The position numbers were made by a program, and so were the translations under genes. Below are positions 1 to 8,273 of a stretch of 33,863 nucleotides of DNA, piece by piece. How positions within the stretch are numbered: the stretch's first letter is position 1; every line of letters starts with the position of its first letter. The stretch is from Shewanella cyperi (lineage in GTDB: Bacteria > Pseudomonadota > Gammaproteobacteria > Enterobacterales > Shewanellaceae), in NCBI RefSeq assembly GCF_017354985.1, contig NZ_CP071501.1, positions 4,102,501 through 4,136,363 of the forward strand. Reading direction: 5' to 3'. The notes beneath the pieces were generated by a model. The model saw only the letters and a program-made list of their open reading frames with translations. It was not told the DNA's origin and made no database searches.

Positions 1-15
1 CAAACTCTTCAATTA
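1..15 (-). rRNA. rrs: 16S ribosomal RNA, 5' end only (partial)
   Basis: Read on the minus strand, the first bases give AATTGAAGAGTTTG, which is the conserved 5' terminus of bacterial 16S rRNA. The gene runs leftwards out of the window, so only about 15 bases are present. The boxA and two rrn-type promoters to the right support the call. The exact mature 5' end could shift by one base. Confidence 0.9.
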
Positions 16-180
16 AAAGTTTTGGTGTTTGACTTGCGCCAAACTGCTCAATGAATTCTGTCGATTTTGCAACTGTAAACAGTCGCAAACTGCATGTTTG
101 CATGGACATCATTCACTGATGAATATCGTTGTCGATGTCATCAGCTCTGCGAGTGTCCACACAGATTTGCTTGTCTTAAT

Positions 181-195
181 AACTTGTTAAAGAAC
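181..195 (-). promoter_or_regulatory. rrn leader boxA antitermination element
   Basis: On the minus strand this reads GTTCTTTAACAAGTT, close to the boxA consensus of gammaproteobacterial rRNA leaders, which nucleates the Nus-factor antitermination complex. It lies about 165 bases before the 16S 5' end, within the transcribed leader (15-243). Confidence 0.8.
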
Positions 196-243
196 GGTGC
201 CGCTTGGGCATCCCACCGAGTTCTCAGCGGGTCAGGGCTGCGT

Positions 244-271
244 ATTCTACAGAACCCCGTTTTCGCGTCAA
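244..271 (-). promoter_or_regulatory. rrn promoter P2 (proximal)
   Basis: On the minus strand, -35 TTGACG (271-266) is followed after 16 bp by -10 TAGAAT (249-244). The 16-bp spacer and the GC-containing discriminator (ACGCAGCCC) are usual for stringently controlled rRNA promoters. It lies about 230 bp upstream of 16S. Confidence 0.75.
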
Positions 272-370
272 GCAGTTTTTGCAAACTTTTTTCGACGCTG
301 CCGGAGCTTCACTCCGACCACTTTCACCTGCCGCCGCGCCTTGCGCTGCCTGCCGTGTCAGTGGATGCGC

Positions 371-398
371 ATTATAGGCGGCCGCACTTTTTACGCAA
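371..398 (-). promoter_or_regulatory. rrn promoter P1 (distal)
   Basis: On the minus strand, -35 TTGCGT (398-393) is followed after 16 bp by a perfect -10 TATAAT (376-371) and a GCGC discriminator. An A/T-rich stretch upstream (about 399-420) could act as an UP element. Together with P2 it forms the tandem arrangement common for rRNA operons. Confidence 0.75.
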
Positions 399-460
399 GG
401 GCTTTTTTGCAGAAAACTGGCAGTTCCGAGTCGTACGTTCAATTCATGAACGAAAAGCAC

Positions 461-487
461 AAAAAAGGGGCATTTAGCCCCTTTTTT
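461..487 (-). terminator. Rho-independent terminator after ccoG
   Basis: A GGGGC stem (467-471), loop ATTTA and GCCCC stem (477-481) are flanked by six A's and six T's, so the structure is symmetric and could work in both directions. It lies 18 bp beyond the ccoG stop and separates ccoG from the rrn promoters. Confidence 0.85.
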
Positions 488-504
488 ACAACACCCAGCC
501 CCTG

Positions 505-1929
505 TTAAGGTCCAAAGAAGCGGGTTTCCTGCCTGGTCTCAACCTTGGCGTCATCCAGGCTGACTATCCTGATACTGATATCCGTCATGGTGCCGGACAG
601 ATTGACCGGGTCTACCGCAACACTGATGGGCAAGGTCATCACCTCACCGGCCTCTACGGTAACCTGTTGTTCACCATACCAACGGTAATCATTCAAACCT
701 TCCACGCTCAGTTGATAGTTATGCTTTTGCTCTGTCTTATTGAGGATCTTTAAGGTAAAGGTGTTTTCAATCAGTCCCTGATTATTTTCCCGGTAAAGGG
801 CATTACGATCCCTGATAACGTCGATTCGCAATGGTGAAATGGTGGCGGCAGCATAGATGAATACCAGTATCATTATGCTCAGTACGACGCCATAGCCCAC
901 CAGCTTGGGTCTCATGACCTTTTCTTGCTTGCCTTCAAGCTTGCTTTCGGTGGTGTAATTGATAAGACCTCTTGGATACCCCATGCGGTCCATGGTCTGA
1001 TCGCACGCATCTATACAGGCACCACAGTTGATGCATTCGTACTGCAACCCGTTCCTGATATCTATACCGGTAGGACAGACCTGCACACAGAGATCGCAGT
1101 CGATACAGTCACCCAACCCAAGCTCCTTGGGATCGGCCTTACGTGAACGAGGTCCCCGGGTTTCGCCACGTTTGACGTCGTATCCCACTATATAGGTGTT
1201 CTTATCGAACATGGCCGCCTGGAACCTGGCGTAGGGACACATGTGGATGCACATGATTTCCCGCATCCAGCCGGCATTGCCATAGGTAGCGAAGGTAAAG
1301 AAGATAACCCAGAAGTAGACGGCGCCACTGGCATTGAGTGTCAGAACATCGGGATAGACCTCCCTTGATGGCACAAAATAGGACACGAAAGTCATGGCGG
1401 TAATAAAAGAGATTAACAACCAGGCACTGTGCTTGGCTGTCTTACGCCACACCTTATCAAAGTCCCAGGGCATCTGGTCCATCTTGATGCGCTTATTACG
1501 GGGACCTTCAAGCTTTTCTTCAAACCAAATAAAGATAAAAGTCCACACGGTTTGCGGGCAGGTATAGCCACACCAAACCCGGCCCAAGTAGGTGGTCACA
1601 AAAAACAAGGCAAAAGCGGCTATCATGAATAGCGCCGCCAACAAGGTCAGATCCTGGGGCCAGATGGTCAGGCCAAATACGTGAAACTTTTGCTCAGCCA
1701 AATTAAACCAGACGGCTTGCCGGTTCCCCCAGGGTAACCAGGGCAACACCAGAAAAAACGCCATGGCCACCCAACCCAGTCTGCGCCTGAGTCTGGTCCA
1801 CAAACCATCCACTGCCCGCACATAAATCTGGTTGCGGGGGTTAAAACGATCGGCTTTGGAAGCATCAGGCTGATGAATCTTGATTCTTTCGGCCTTGGAA
1901 TAATCCTTTTGCTTAGATTCCTTATTCAT
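505..1929 (-). CDS. ccoG: Cytochrome c oxidase accessory protein CcoG (FixG/RdxA)
   Basis: Polyferredoxin-like inner-membrane protein of 474 residues needed for assembly of cbb3-type cytochrome oxidase, thought to act in copper reduction or delivery. Hydrophobic segments lie at about 52-68, 94-115, 168-186, 203-215 and 335-352. Membrane-proximal cysteine pairs are C120/C124 and C227/C231. Two ferredoxin-type 4Fe-4S motifs follow (C275, C278, C281, C285 and C299, C302, C305, C309), then a C-terminal Ig-like (FixG) domain. Length matches the family. The ATG has an AAAGG-type ribosome site. The ccoNOPQ genes are not in this window, and no FNR box was found upstream. Confidence 0.95.
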   Translation of the reverse strand: MNKESKQKDYSKAERIKIHQPDASKADRFNPRNQIYVRAVDGLWTRLRRRLGWVAMAFFLVLPWLPWGNRQAVWFNLAEQKFHVFGLTIWPQDLTLLAALFMIAAFALFFVTTYLGRVWCGYTCPQTVWTFIFIWFEEKLEGPRNKRIKMDQMPWDFDKVWRKTAKHSAWLLISFITAMTFVSYFVPSREVYPDVLTLNASGAVYFWVIFFTFATYGNAGWMREIMCIHMCPYARFQAAMFDKNTYIVGYDVKRGETRGPRSRKADPKELGLGDCIDCDLCVQVCPTGIDIRNGLQYECINCGACIDACDQTMDRMGYPRGLINYTTESKLEGKQEKVMRPKLVGYGVVLSIMILVFIYAAATISPLRIDVIRDRNALYRENNQGLIENTFTLKILNKTEQKHNYQLSVEGLNDYRWYGEQQVTVEAGEVMTLPISVAVDPVNLSGTMTDISIRIVSLDDAKVETRQETRFFGP

Positions 1930-1972
1930 ATCTACAGCCTTTACTGCTTTATCATTGCTTACAAACTGGCAT

Positions 1973-1978
1973 ATTATA
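1973..1978 (-). promoter_or_regulatory. Candidate -10 element for ccoG
   Basis: A perfect TATAAT on the minus strand lies about 44 bp before the ccoG ATG. No good -35 hexamer sits 16-18 bp upstream. On the plus strand the overlapping TATACT (1975-1980) could serve the divergent gene at 2019. Both are suggestions from the sequence only. Confidence 0.4.
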
Positions 1979-2018
1979 CTCTCAATGTACCGCCTTAATC
2001 ACTCGAATGGATCACAAG

Positions 2019-2369
2019 ATGAAAGGATGGATAATCCTGGCGCTGGTCGCCGGAGGTCTTTATTACCTGTACACAGAGACAGATAAGCTGGATAAGCCGA
2101 TAGCCCAAACCGAAGAAGTTTTAAAAAAAATCGAGCGCAAGCTGGATGCCATGACCGGGACCAGAATAATTCGTGTCGACAGGAATGTAGCCCAACTTAA
2201 AAGCGAGTTAGCCAGTCGGTTTACCCCATCAGAACTGAGTGAATTCAATAGCGTTCTGTCCAATAGGGACACGCTGGAAGACTTCAAAGAAGAGTACTGT
2301 GGCTCTTCAAATGCCACCCATCCGATTTTCAGTAACGATAATTTGCTGTATTTGTGCGATCACCTGTAA
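2019..2369 (+). CDS. Small membrane-anchored hypothetical protein
   Basis: I do not recognise the family. The reading frame allows an ATG at 2007 or 2019; the second is preferred because GGA lies 6-8 bases ahead and the hydrophobic segment then begins at once (GWIILALVAGGLYYLY). The protein would be 116 residues, with one N-terminal membrane anchor. A charged helix follows (about 25-50, rich in K and E, possibly coiled coil), then a soluble tail with two cysteines, one near the C-terminus, that could form a disulfide. It is divergent from ccoG and 89 bp upstream of menB. No clear terminator separates it from menB. Function unknown. Confidence 0.6.
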   Translation: MKGWIILALVAGGLYYLYTETDKLDKPIAQTEEVLKKIERKLDAMTGTRIIRVDRNVAQLKSELASRFTPSELSEFNSVLSNRDTLEDFKEEYCGSSNATHPIFSNDNLLYLCDHL

Positions 2370-2458
2370 TAAAGACAATTTTCTCTGGCAAATAATTGCT
2401 CCTTTAGGCTACAACACCAAAGCCGTAGTTCTATTTTTGGCCAGCATCAGGTAAGCCT

Positions 2459-3361
2459 ATGACCAAACAAATTTCTGATATTTTTGACCCGGAGCTCTGG
2501 GCTCCCGTCGAAGGTTTTCAATTTGAAGACATCACCTACCACAGGGCCAAAGATCAGGGTACCGTTCGCATTGCGTTTAATCGTCCCGATTGCCTTAACG
2601 CCTTCAGGCCCAAAACAGTAGACGAGCTCTATACCGCCCTGGATCACGCCAGGCAATGGTCAGATGTAGGTTGCGTACTGCTGACAGGTAACGGTCCGTC
2701 GGCCAAGGGACAATACTCCTTCTCCTCCGGCGGCGATCAGCGTATTCGCGGCAAAGACGGTTATAAATACGAAGGTGCCGAACCCGGCAGTGCCGATGTG
2801 GCACGGATGGGGCGCTTACATATCCTCGAAGTACAACGACTGATCCGTTTTATGCCCAAGGTAGTGATAGCCGTTGTCCCCGGTTGGGCCGTAGGTGGTG
2901 GCCACAGTCTGCATGTAGTGTGCGATCTGACCCTGGCTTCCAAAGAACATGCGGTCTTCAAGCAGACCGATCCGGACGTGGCAAGCTTTGACTCTGGCTA
3001 CGGCAGTGCTTATCTCGCCAAAATGGTGGGGCAAAAACGGGCCCGGGAAATATTTTTCCTTGGCTTCAATTACAGTGCCGAGGAGGCTGTCGCCATGGGC
3101 ATGGTGAATCGCGCCATCCCCCATGCCGAGCTGGAAATCGAAGCGCTGCGCTGGGCCAAGGAGATCAACTCAAAATCCCCAACCGCCATGCGCATGCTCA
3201 AATACGGCTTTAACCTGCCGGACGATGGCTTGGTGGGTCAACAACTGTTTGCCGGTGAGGCCACCCGTCTGGCCTATGGCACGGATGAGGCCCGTGAGGG
3301 ACGGGATGCCTTTCTCGAAAAACGGGATCAGGATTATTCCCGCTTCCCCTGGCACTATTGA
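2459..3361 (+). CDS. menB: 1,4-dihydroxy-2-naphthoyl-CoA synthase
   Basis: Crotonase-fold enzyme of menaquinone biosynthesis; it cyclises o-succinylbenzoyl-CoA to 1,4-dihydroxy-2-naphthoyl-CoA in the cytoplasm. The 300-residue length and family signatures are clear: the SSGGDQ stretch (89-94), GWAVGGGHSLH (142-152) with the oxyanion-hole glycines, and QTDPDVASFDSGYG (169-182). The motif has Asp (D171) where bicarbonate-dependent enzymes such as that of E. coli have Gly, so this looks like the bicarbonate-independent type known from mycobacteria. It stands apart from other men genes, consistent with Shewanella. A weak AGG ribosome site precedes the ATG, and a strong terminator follows. Confidence 0.95.
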   Translation: MTKQISDIFDPELWAPVEGFQFEDITYHRAKDQGTVRIAFNRPDCLNAFRPKTVDELYTALDHARQWSDVGCVLLTGNGPSAKGQYSFSSGGDQRIRGKDGYKYEGAEPGSADVARMGRLHILEVQRLIRFMPKVVIAVVPGWAVGGGHSLHVVCDLTLASKEHAVFKQTDPDVASFDSGYGSAYLAKMVGQKRAREIFFLGFNYSAEEAVAMGMVNRAIPHAELEIEALRWAKEINSKSPTAMRMLKYGFNLPDDGLVGQQLFAGEATRLAYGTDEAREGRDAFLEKRDQDYSRFPWHY

Positions 3362-3388
3362 TTGTCGAACTCTTTAATCAGAGCCACA

Positions 3389-3418
3389 AAAAGACGCAGC
3401 TTAAGGCTGCGTCTTTTG
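3389..3418 (+). terminator. Terminator after menB
   Basis: An 8-bp GC-rich stem GACGCAGC/GCTGCGTC (3393-3413, loop TTAAG) is preceded by A's and followed by TTTT. It begins about 28 bp after the menB stop. Confidence 0.85.
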
Positions 3419-3467
3419 TCTTAATCGGCTGCCTCGTTTACCTCAATTGAACAATTCTACTTTACAT

Positions 3468-3486
3468 GCAAATGATAACTATTGTC
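3468..3486. promoter_or_regulatory. Fur box upstream of the DUF2061 gene
   Basis: GCAAATGATAACTATTGTC matches the 19-bp Fur consensus GATAATGATAATCATTATC at 14 of 19 positions, with the core ATGATAA and the ATT half intact. It lies 33 bp before the chosen start at 3520. This suggests iron-dependent repression of the following gene; binding is inferred. Confidence 0.65.
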
Positions 3487-3519
3487 ATCTATATCAAATC
3501 ATCAATTGGGGATGCCACT

Positions 3520-3717
3520 ATGTTAAAGACCATGACCTTTGCCATGCTGCACTTTGGTGTGGCCTTCAGCATCACTTATTTGCTCACCGGCAGCCTGCTT
3601 ATCGGTGGCGCCGTTGCCCTGATTGAGCCGACGATTAATACCGTGGTGTTTTACTTCCATGAAAAAGTCTGGAAGCGGATAGAATCCAACAGGGCTGTAT
3701 TAAAACAACCTGGCTAA
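3520..3717 (+). CDS. DUF2061 family small membrane protein
   Basis: A 65-residue integral membrane protein with two hydrophobic segments (about 7-24 and 27-45) and the family hallmark around IEPTINTVVFYFHEKVW, where EP, Y and HE..W are conserved. A longer frame opens at 3466, but the ATG at 3520 is preferred: GGGGA lies 7 bases ahead, the earlier frame would run through the Fur-like site, and the shorter length fits the family. Function of DUF2061 is unknown. The upstream Fur box suggests expression under iron limitation. It is followed 77 bp later by the convergent DUF1996 gene. Confidence 0.8.
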   Translation: MLKTMTFAMLHFGVAFSITYLLTGSLLIGGAVALIEPTINTVVFYFHEKVWKRIESNRAVLKQPG

Positions 3718-3794
3718 ATGTTCGATAAATTTGGCAAGCTTTTAGCAAAGCCTATTAACCGACCACAACGCAAGAATCTCAACTGTATCCAGGG

Positions 3795-5213
3795 TCAGTA
3801 TCCCAATCCCATATTAATAACAGCAGCCTCCGATTGGGTGCCGGGACGAGTACCAGATAAGCGAAATCCATTGGCCAAGTTCCCATCATGGCAATCCAGC
3901 CTTTGTTGTATGCACTCCTTAAGCACTGTCTCCAACACTTCCGGATGCCAAGCATTAAACCAATCACCATGTAAAGACATTCCCCCCGGCGTGAACGGCG
4001 TAACCTCATATCTGTCTGAGGCTAAACGCCAGCCTCTGCTGCTGTTGGTCTCGGGGTCGGAGACTTCGGGTTTGACACCAAAAGCATAATGAAAACTGAC
4101 CCTAATAATCGGCACCGGATGGCTTGCGGGGCAAACACTGCCCTGCGGGCCACCGGTATTGATAGGATATGCAAGGTGACTCTTGTGATCATAGGAGTCG
4201 AGATCCACGCCATTCCAGCAACTGGGGAAAAAGATATCCATCCTCAATCTATCCGGTTCCCGGCATTCGGGGATTCCGGTGCTCCAACGGGGATTACCAG
4301 CATCAGTGGACTCCCATGACTGACAATGCCAGCGAACAACAGCACTGTCCTGCTCATTGCCGGGTTGCGCCATATGATTGCCGGCAATCATCTTCAATCC
4401 CAGAGGAATAGTTTGAATGGACTCAAGATCATCAACCCCTGCCGAATAATAAAATATCTCATGTGCCTCTTCGTCATTACCAACCACTGCGGGAACCACG
4501 TGCCAGGCAGGCTCCCCTTGCGCATCAAGCATTCGCTCTCCGGTTTGCAAGTCATAGCTTGGTGCCAGCAGCGCCGGGATCCAATAAGAGGAGCGATTGA
4601 GCTCGTTGCCCTGACAACTGGATTCCCCGCTTGTCAGCAGCGATGTTGTATCGGTGTTTTCATCCACCAGCGTATTGCCATAGAAGCGATGTAAGTGTCC
4701 TGCATTGGCTTATCCGGGAAAGACTATCGGATCGTTGTAACCGGCGTGGGCAAAATCACAATTGATTCTGAAAATGCCGCGCCAACTGTCTTCTGCAGCC
4801 AATGTTGGCTGTACCTCGGTCGCCACCAAATCAGCGTGCACACCGGTACCAGAACCACCAGAGAAGACACTGCTGACACGCCATTGTGCAATAGCAACCT
4901 CGCTCCGCTTGCCATTGATATCCAAGCTCCAAACAGACAATTGATGCTCCTGCGGGCTCAATGGATATAGAAATAACGGACTGGAACAATCGGTAACATG
5001 GCCCCCGTCGAGTTGACACTCAAAGTTCACGGCATCGTCGGCAACAAACTCAAACTTTGCGAAAGCCTCCTGGGTGACTGACTCAGGTTTTATTTTGAAG
5101 GTCGGAGCCGCCGGTGATGCTGAATCCAATGAAGGCGGATTATCCTCTGATGACCCGCAAGCGCTCAGCGTGAGGGTAAGAACACTAATAAAGACAAACA
5201 GTGACTTATTCAT
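3795..5213 (-). pseudogene. DUF1996 lipoprotein gene interrupted by an in-frame TAA stop
   Basis: Codons 1-167 encode a lipoprotein: signal peptide with lipobox LSAC near residue 19, a low-complexity linker, a beta-rich region, and the start of a DUF1996 domain (FRINCDFAHAGYNDPIVFPG). Codon 168 is TAA (4712-4710). Translation in the same frame continues with ANAGHLHRFYGNT and the rest of the domain, including IPALL, DHKSHLAYP, CPASHP and HGDWFNAWH, to the natural stop at 3797-3795. Known DUF1996 proteins carry PGQ at this point, so a single C-to-T change of a Gln CAA codon explains the stop. The remaining 304 codons are intact, which points to a recent event, a sequencing error or readthrough. 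A GTG at 4667 is not a convincing restart. It follows the small lipoprotein gene by 3 bp with a GGGGA ribosome site. Confidence 0.8.
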
Positions 5214-5216
5214 GAT

Positions 5217-5429
5217 CTATCCCCGCTTACAATGCCAGTGACCGCCATGCTGCCGACAAGGTTTTCCAGCAGCAGGCCTCGAATGGATAATTAAGATATC
5301 GGGCGCATCGTGTTCTACCACTATGTCAACATCGGAATAAAAGCGCTTTGGTTGTGGATGGGAATGCTGTGCACACCCCATCAACAAAAGGGAAAAGAGG
5401 CCCATTAACCCCAAATACTTGCCAGCCAT
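5217..5429 (-). CDS. Small histidine-rich lipoprotein, function unknown
   Basis: About 70 residues with a clear lipoprotein signal: a short positive N-terminus, the hydrophobic LGLMGLFSLLLMG and a lipobox cysteine at about residue 19, then a mature part rich in His, Pro and Lys with a C-terminal CRQHGGHWHC pair of cysteines. Two ATGs are possible (5441 and 5429); the second is preferred because GGTGGA precedes it and the signal peptide then has normal length. The stop codon lies 3 bp before the DUF1996 ATG, so the two form one unit. The His/Cys tail could bind metal, but this is only a guess. No family recognised. Confidence 0.65.
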   Translation of the reverse strand: MAGKYLGLMGLFSLLLMGCAQHSHPQPKRFYSDVDIVVEHDAPDILIIHSRPAAGKPCRQHGGHWHCKRG

Positions 5430-5560
5430 AGGATCCACCATTCTGTGTCAAAAGGTTAACTGCATCTTAGTGGCTGGGATGTAAAGTTCCGTCAACCCTG
5501 TGCAAAGGTTGAGTAAAAGTGCACAAAGCTACGAATAAAGGCTGCGGATTAAGGTGGGCA

Positions 5561-5588
5561 AAAACAAAAACCTCCCCGAAGGGAGGTT
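5561..5588 (-). terminator. Terminator after glmS
   Basis: Read on the minus strand: stem AACCTCCC, UUCG tetraloop, GGGAGGTT, then TTTGTTTTT. The stem lies at 5569-5588, about 15 bp beyond the glmS stop. The 5442-5560 stretch upstream of the lipoprotein gene should hold that gene's promoter, but I could not assign one confidently. Confidence 0.85.
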
Positions 5589-5603
5589 TATTTTTTGCCC
5601 GTG

Positions 5604-7433
5604 TTATTCGACGGTCACCGACTTGGCAAGGTTACGTGGCTGATCCACATCCGTACCTTTAATCAGCGCCACATGGTAGGACAGCAACTGCAGTGGGATT
5701 GTGTAGATCAGCGGCGCCATAAACTCATCACAGTGGGGCACAGGGATCACCTTCATTGTGTCGTCGGACTGGAACTCGGCGTCCTTGTCGGCGAACACAT
5801 ACATCAAGCCACCGCGGGCGCGCACTTCCTCGACGTTGGATTTGAGTTTTTCCAACAGCTCGTTATTGGGCGCCACCACTATTACAGGCATATCGGCGTC
5901 GATCAGTGCCAGAGGGCCGTGCTTGAGTTCGCCCGAGGCATAGGCTTCAGCATGGATATAGGAGATCTCTTTAAGCTTGAGCGCACCTTCCATGGCGATG
6001 GGATATTGATCTCCACGACCGAGGAACAAAGCATGGTGCTTGTCGGCAAAGTCTTCCGCCAATTGGGCAATGGCATCATCCAGCCCCAGGGCCTGTTCCA
6101 CCTTGGCCGGCATGGATTGCAAACTTTGAGCTATGGCCGCTTGCAGTTCAGGGCTCATGCCATTGTGACGACCGAGCACTGCGGTCAACATCAGTAAACC
6201 CGCCAGCTGCACGGTGAAGGCCTTGGTGGAAGCTACACCGATTTCGGCACCGGCCTTCATCATGTAGGCCATATCCGATTCACGTACCAGAGAAGAACCC
6301 GGCGCATTGCAGATGGTCAGGGTCGCCTTATAACCCATTTCCTTGGCCAGACGCATGGCCGCCAGGGTGTCGGCGGTTTCACCGGACTGGGAAATGGTCA
6401 CCAGCAGGCTGTTGGGGAACAGGTGCGACTTGCGATAACGGAACTCGGAGGCGATTTCCACATTACAGGATACTCCGGCCCACTGTTCCAGCCAGTAACG
6501 GGCGGCCATACCCGCATGGTAACTGGTACCACAGGCGATGATCTGCACGTGCTTGATATCTTTCAGGAAGGTTTCTGCCTTCTCGCCAAAGGCGCTGTCC
6601 AGCACCTGACGATTGGCGATGCGCCCTTCGAGGGTCCGGGTCAATGCCAACGGCTGCTCGTAGATTTCCTTCAGCATATAGTGGCGGTATTCGCCCTTAT
6701 CACCGGCATCATGGGTGATTTCCGATTCCTTGGCTTCGCGCTCAACCGGATTACCCAAGCTGTCGAAAATACTGACCGAACGACGGGTCACTTCGGCCAC
6801 ATCCCCTTCTTCCAGGAAGGCGAAGGTGCGGGTCACGGGTAAGAGTGCCAGCTGATCCGAGGCTACAAAGTTTTCCCCCAGCCCAAAACCTATCACCAGC
6901 GGGCTGCCGCTGCGGGCCACCACCAGGCGCTCGGGATCGCGACGGTCGATGACCACAGTGCCGTAAGCACCTTCCAGCTGCTTAACCGTGGCCTGAACCG
7001 CCGCCAGCAGCGAGGTCGCGCTTTTCAGTTCATGATGTACCAGGTGGCAGATAACTTCGGTGTCGGTATCGGAGCTGAAGCTATAGCCCAGTCCCTTGAG
7101 CATCTCGCGCAGTTTGCCATGGTTTTCAATGATGCCGTTGTGCACCACAGCGATGTCGCCTTCGGACAGGTGTGGGTGGGCATTGCGCTCACTGGGTTCA
7201 CCGTGGGTTGCCCAGCGGGTGTGTGCGATACCCGTGCCGCCGCTCAAGGGCTCAGCGGCCAGGGCCTCGGCCAGTTCCTGCACCTTGCCAACACGACGGG
7301 TGCGTTTGAGTTCACCGGCATGGATCAGTGCCATACCGGCCGAATCATACCCCCGGTATTCCAAACGACGCAGGCCTTCCAACAATATTTCTGCCACGTC
7401 CCTTTGCGCCACGGCGCCTACAATTCCACACAT
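5604..7433 (-). CDS. glmS: Glutamine-fructose-6-phosphate aminotransferase (isomerizing)
   Basis: Makes glucosamine-6-phosphate from fructose-6-phosphate and glutamine, the first committed step to UDP-GlcNAc for peptidoglycan and LPS. At 609 residues it is the full family length. The N-terminal class II glutaminase domain begins with the catalytic Cys2 (MCGIVGAV). Two SIS sugar-isomerase domains follow from about 280, with [18 protein letters not shown] and the active-site [14 protein letters not shown] region. The C-terminus ends LAKSVTVE as usual. It starts 31 bp after the DeoR-family gene with an AGGA ribosome site and no room for its own promoter, so it is probably cotranscribed with and regulated through that gene. 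Confidence 0.97.
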   Translation of the reverse strand: MCGIVGAVAQRDVAEILLEGLRRLEYRGYDSAGMALIHAGELKRTRRVGKVQELAEALAAEPLSGGTGIAHTRWATHGEPSERNAHPHLSEGDIAVVHNGIIENHGKLREMLKGLGYSFSSDTDTEVICHLVHHELKSATSLLAAVQATVKQLEGAYGTVVIDRRDPERLVVARSGSPLVIGFGLGENFVASDQLALLPVTRTFAFLEEGDVAEVTRRSVSIFDSLGNPVEREAKESEITHDAGDKGEYRHYMLKEIYEQPLALTRTLEGRIANRQVLDSAFGEKAETFLKDIKHVQIIACGTSYHAGMAARYWLEQWAGVSCNVEIASEFRYRKSHLFPNSLLVTISQSGETADTLAAMRLAKEMGYKATLTICNAPGSSLVRESDMAYMMKAGAEIGVASTKAFTVQLAGLLMLTAVLGRHNGMSPELQAAIAQSLQSMPAKVEQALGLDDAIAQLAEDFADKHHALFLGRGDQYPIAMEGALKLKEISYIHAEAYASGELKHGPLALIDADMPVIVVAPNNELLEKLKSNVEEVRARGGLMYVFADKDAEFQSDDTMKVIPVPHCDEFMAPLIYTIPLQLLSYHVALIKGTDVDQPRNLAKSVTVE

Positions 7434-7464
7434 ACTCGTTTTCCTGAATGATTAAGTCTAACCG

Positions 7465-8223
7465 TTAAATTTTTGCCAATATGACCCGCACGCCGTGGGC
7501 GCTGATGGTGTCTGCGGCCTTGGCCGGCAAGCGCTCATCTGTGACCAACACGCTGACCCGACTCCAGGGCAATTCCAGGTTGGGAATGCGCCGGCCCAGC
7601 TTGTCGGATTCCAGCATCACTATGACTTCCCGTGACACCTCGGCCATCAATTTACTGAGGCCGGTCAATTCGTTGAAGGTGGTGGTACCGCGTTCAAGGT
7701 CGATACCATCGGCACCGATAAACAACTGATCGAAATCGTATGAGCGCAACACCTGTTCGGCCACCAGCCCTTGAAAGCTTTCGGAATGGGGATCCCAGGT
7801 CCCCCCTGTCATCAGCAGGGTTGGCTCGTTTTCCAATTCGTTGATGGCATTGGCCAGCTGCAGCGAATTGGTCATCACCACCAGACCGCGCTTGTTGCCA
7901 AGCTCAGGGATGAGTCCCAGGGTGGTGCTGCCGTAATCAATGATGATGCGATTGTGATCGCGGATAAGGGCCGCAGCCTCGCGGGCTATGGCCTGTTTGG
8001 CCGGAGAACTGGCGCGCTGTTGGGTAATTTCCTGTGGAACCGGAACCGCACCACCATAACGCCTGAGCAAAAGCCCCGCCTTTTCCAGAGTGGCCAGATC
8101 TTTGCGTATGGTTACTTCCGACGTTTCAAAACGGGCAGCCAATTCGTCCACATGCAATTCTCCCCGCTCGTTGAGCAAGGAGATAATGGCGTGGCGTCTT
8201 TGTTGGGTGTTGCGTTTTGTCAT
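7465..8223 (-). CDS. DeoR-family transcriptional regulator, probable glmS regulator
   Basis: 252-residue cytoplasmic repressor-type protein. The N-terminal winged helix-turn-helix (about 7-60) carries the family pattern VTIRKDLATLEKAGLLLRRYGGA, followed by a DeoRC sugar-phosphate sensor domain with IIDYGSTT and TGGTWDPHS motifs and GADGID. Members of this family sense phosphorylated sugars. Because it is the first gene of a unit with glmS, a hexosamine phosphate is the likely effector, but that is inference. Tandem AAACGAAA half-sites in its promoter region suggest autoregulation of the whole unit. Confidence 0.9.
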   Translation of the reverse strand: MTKRNTQQRRHAIISLLNERGELHVDELAARFETSEVTIRKDLATLEKAGLLLRRYGGAVPVPQEITQQRASSPAKQAIAREAAALIRDHNRIIIDYGSTTLGLIPELGNKRGLVVMTNSLQLANAINELENEPTLLMTGGTWDPHSESFQGLVAEQVLRSYDFDQLFIGADGIDLERGTTTFNELTGLSKLMAEVSREVIVMLESDKLGRRIPNLELPWSRVSVLVTDERLPAKAADTISAHGVRVILAKI

Positions 8224-8229
8224 CCGTTC

Positions 8230-8273
8230 TTTCGCTTAAGTTTCGAAACGAAAGAAATTATATACAAACGAAA
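8230..8273 (-). promoter_or_regulatory. Promoter and tandem operators of the regulator-glmS unit
   Basis: A perfect -10 TATAAT lies on the minus strand at 8262-8257. A TTGACT (8289-8284) is the nearest -35-like hexamer but sits about 21 bp away. Around the -10 are two identical AAACGAAA direct repeats (8246-8253 and 8266-8273), 20 bp apart. Two TTTCG-containing half-sites lie nearer the gene (TTTCGCTT 8230-8237, TTTCGAAA 8241-8248). The layout fits multimeric DeoR-family binding that occludes the promoter. Confidence 0.6.

Noticed and set aside
94..508. Short open frames in the first 500 bases
   Set aside because: They lie in the rrn leader/promoter and terminator region and show no protein-like features.
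1930..2018. FNR/EtrA box upstream of ccoG
   Set aside because: Expected for cbb3 assembly genes, but no TTGAT-N4-ATCAA-like sequence is present.
3718..3794. Terminator between the DUF2061 gene and DUF1996 gene
   Set aside because: Only an imperfect GGCaAGC...GCaaAGCC pairing without a T-tract was seen.
3795..4667. Independent DUF1996 gene starting at GTG 4667
   Set aside because: No ribosome site, and the start of the domain lies upstream of it in the same frame, across the TAA. It is better read as the second half of one interrupted gene.
4667..4712. Frameshift as the cause of the DUF1996 split
   Set aside because: Both halves are in the same frame (start positions differ by 546, a multiple of 3), so it is a nonsense codon, not a frameshift.
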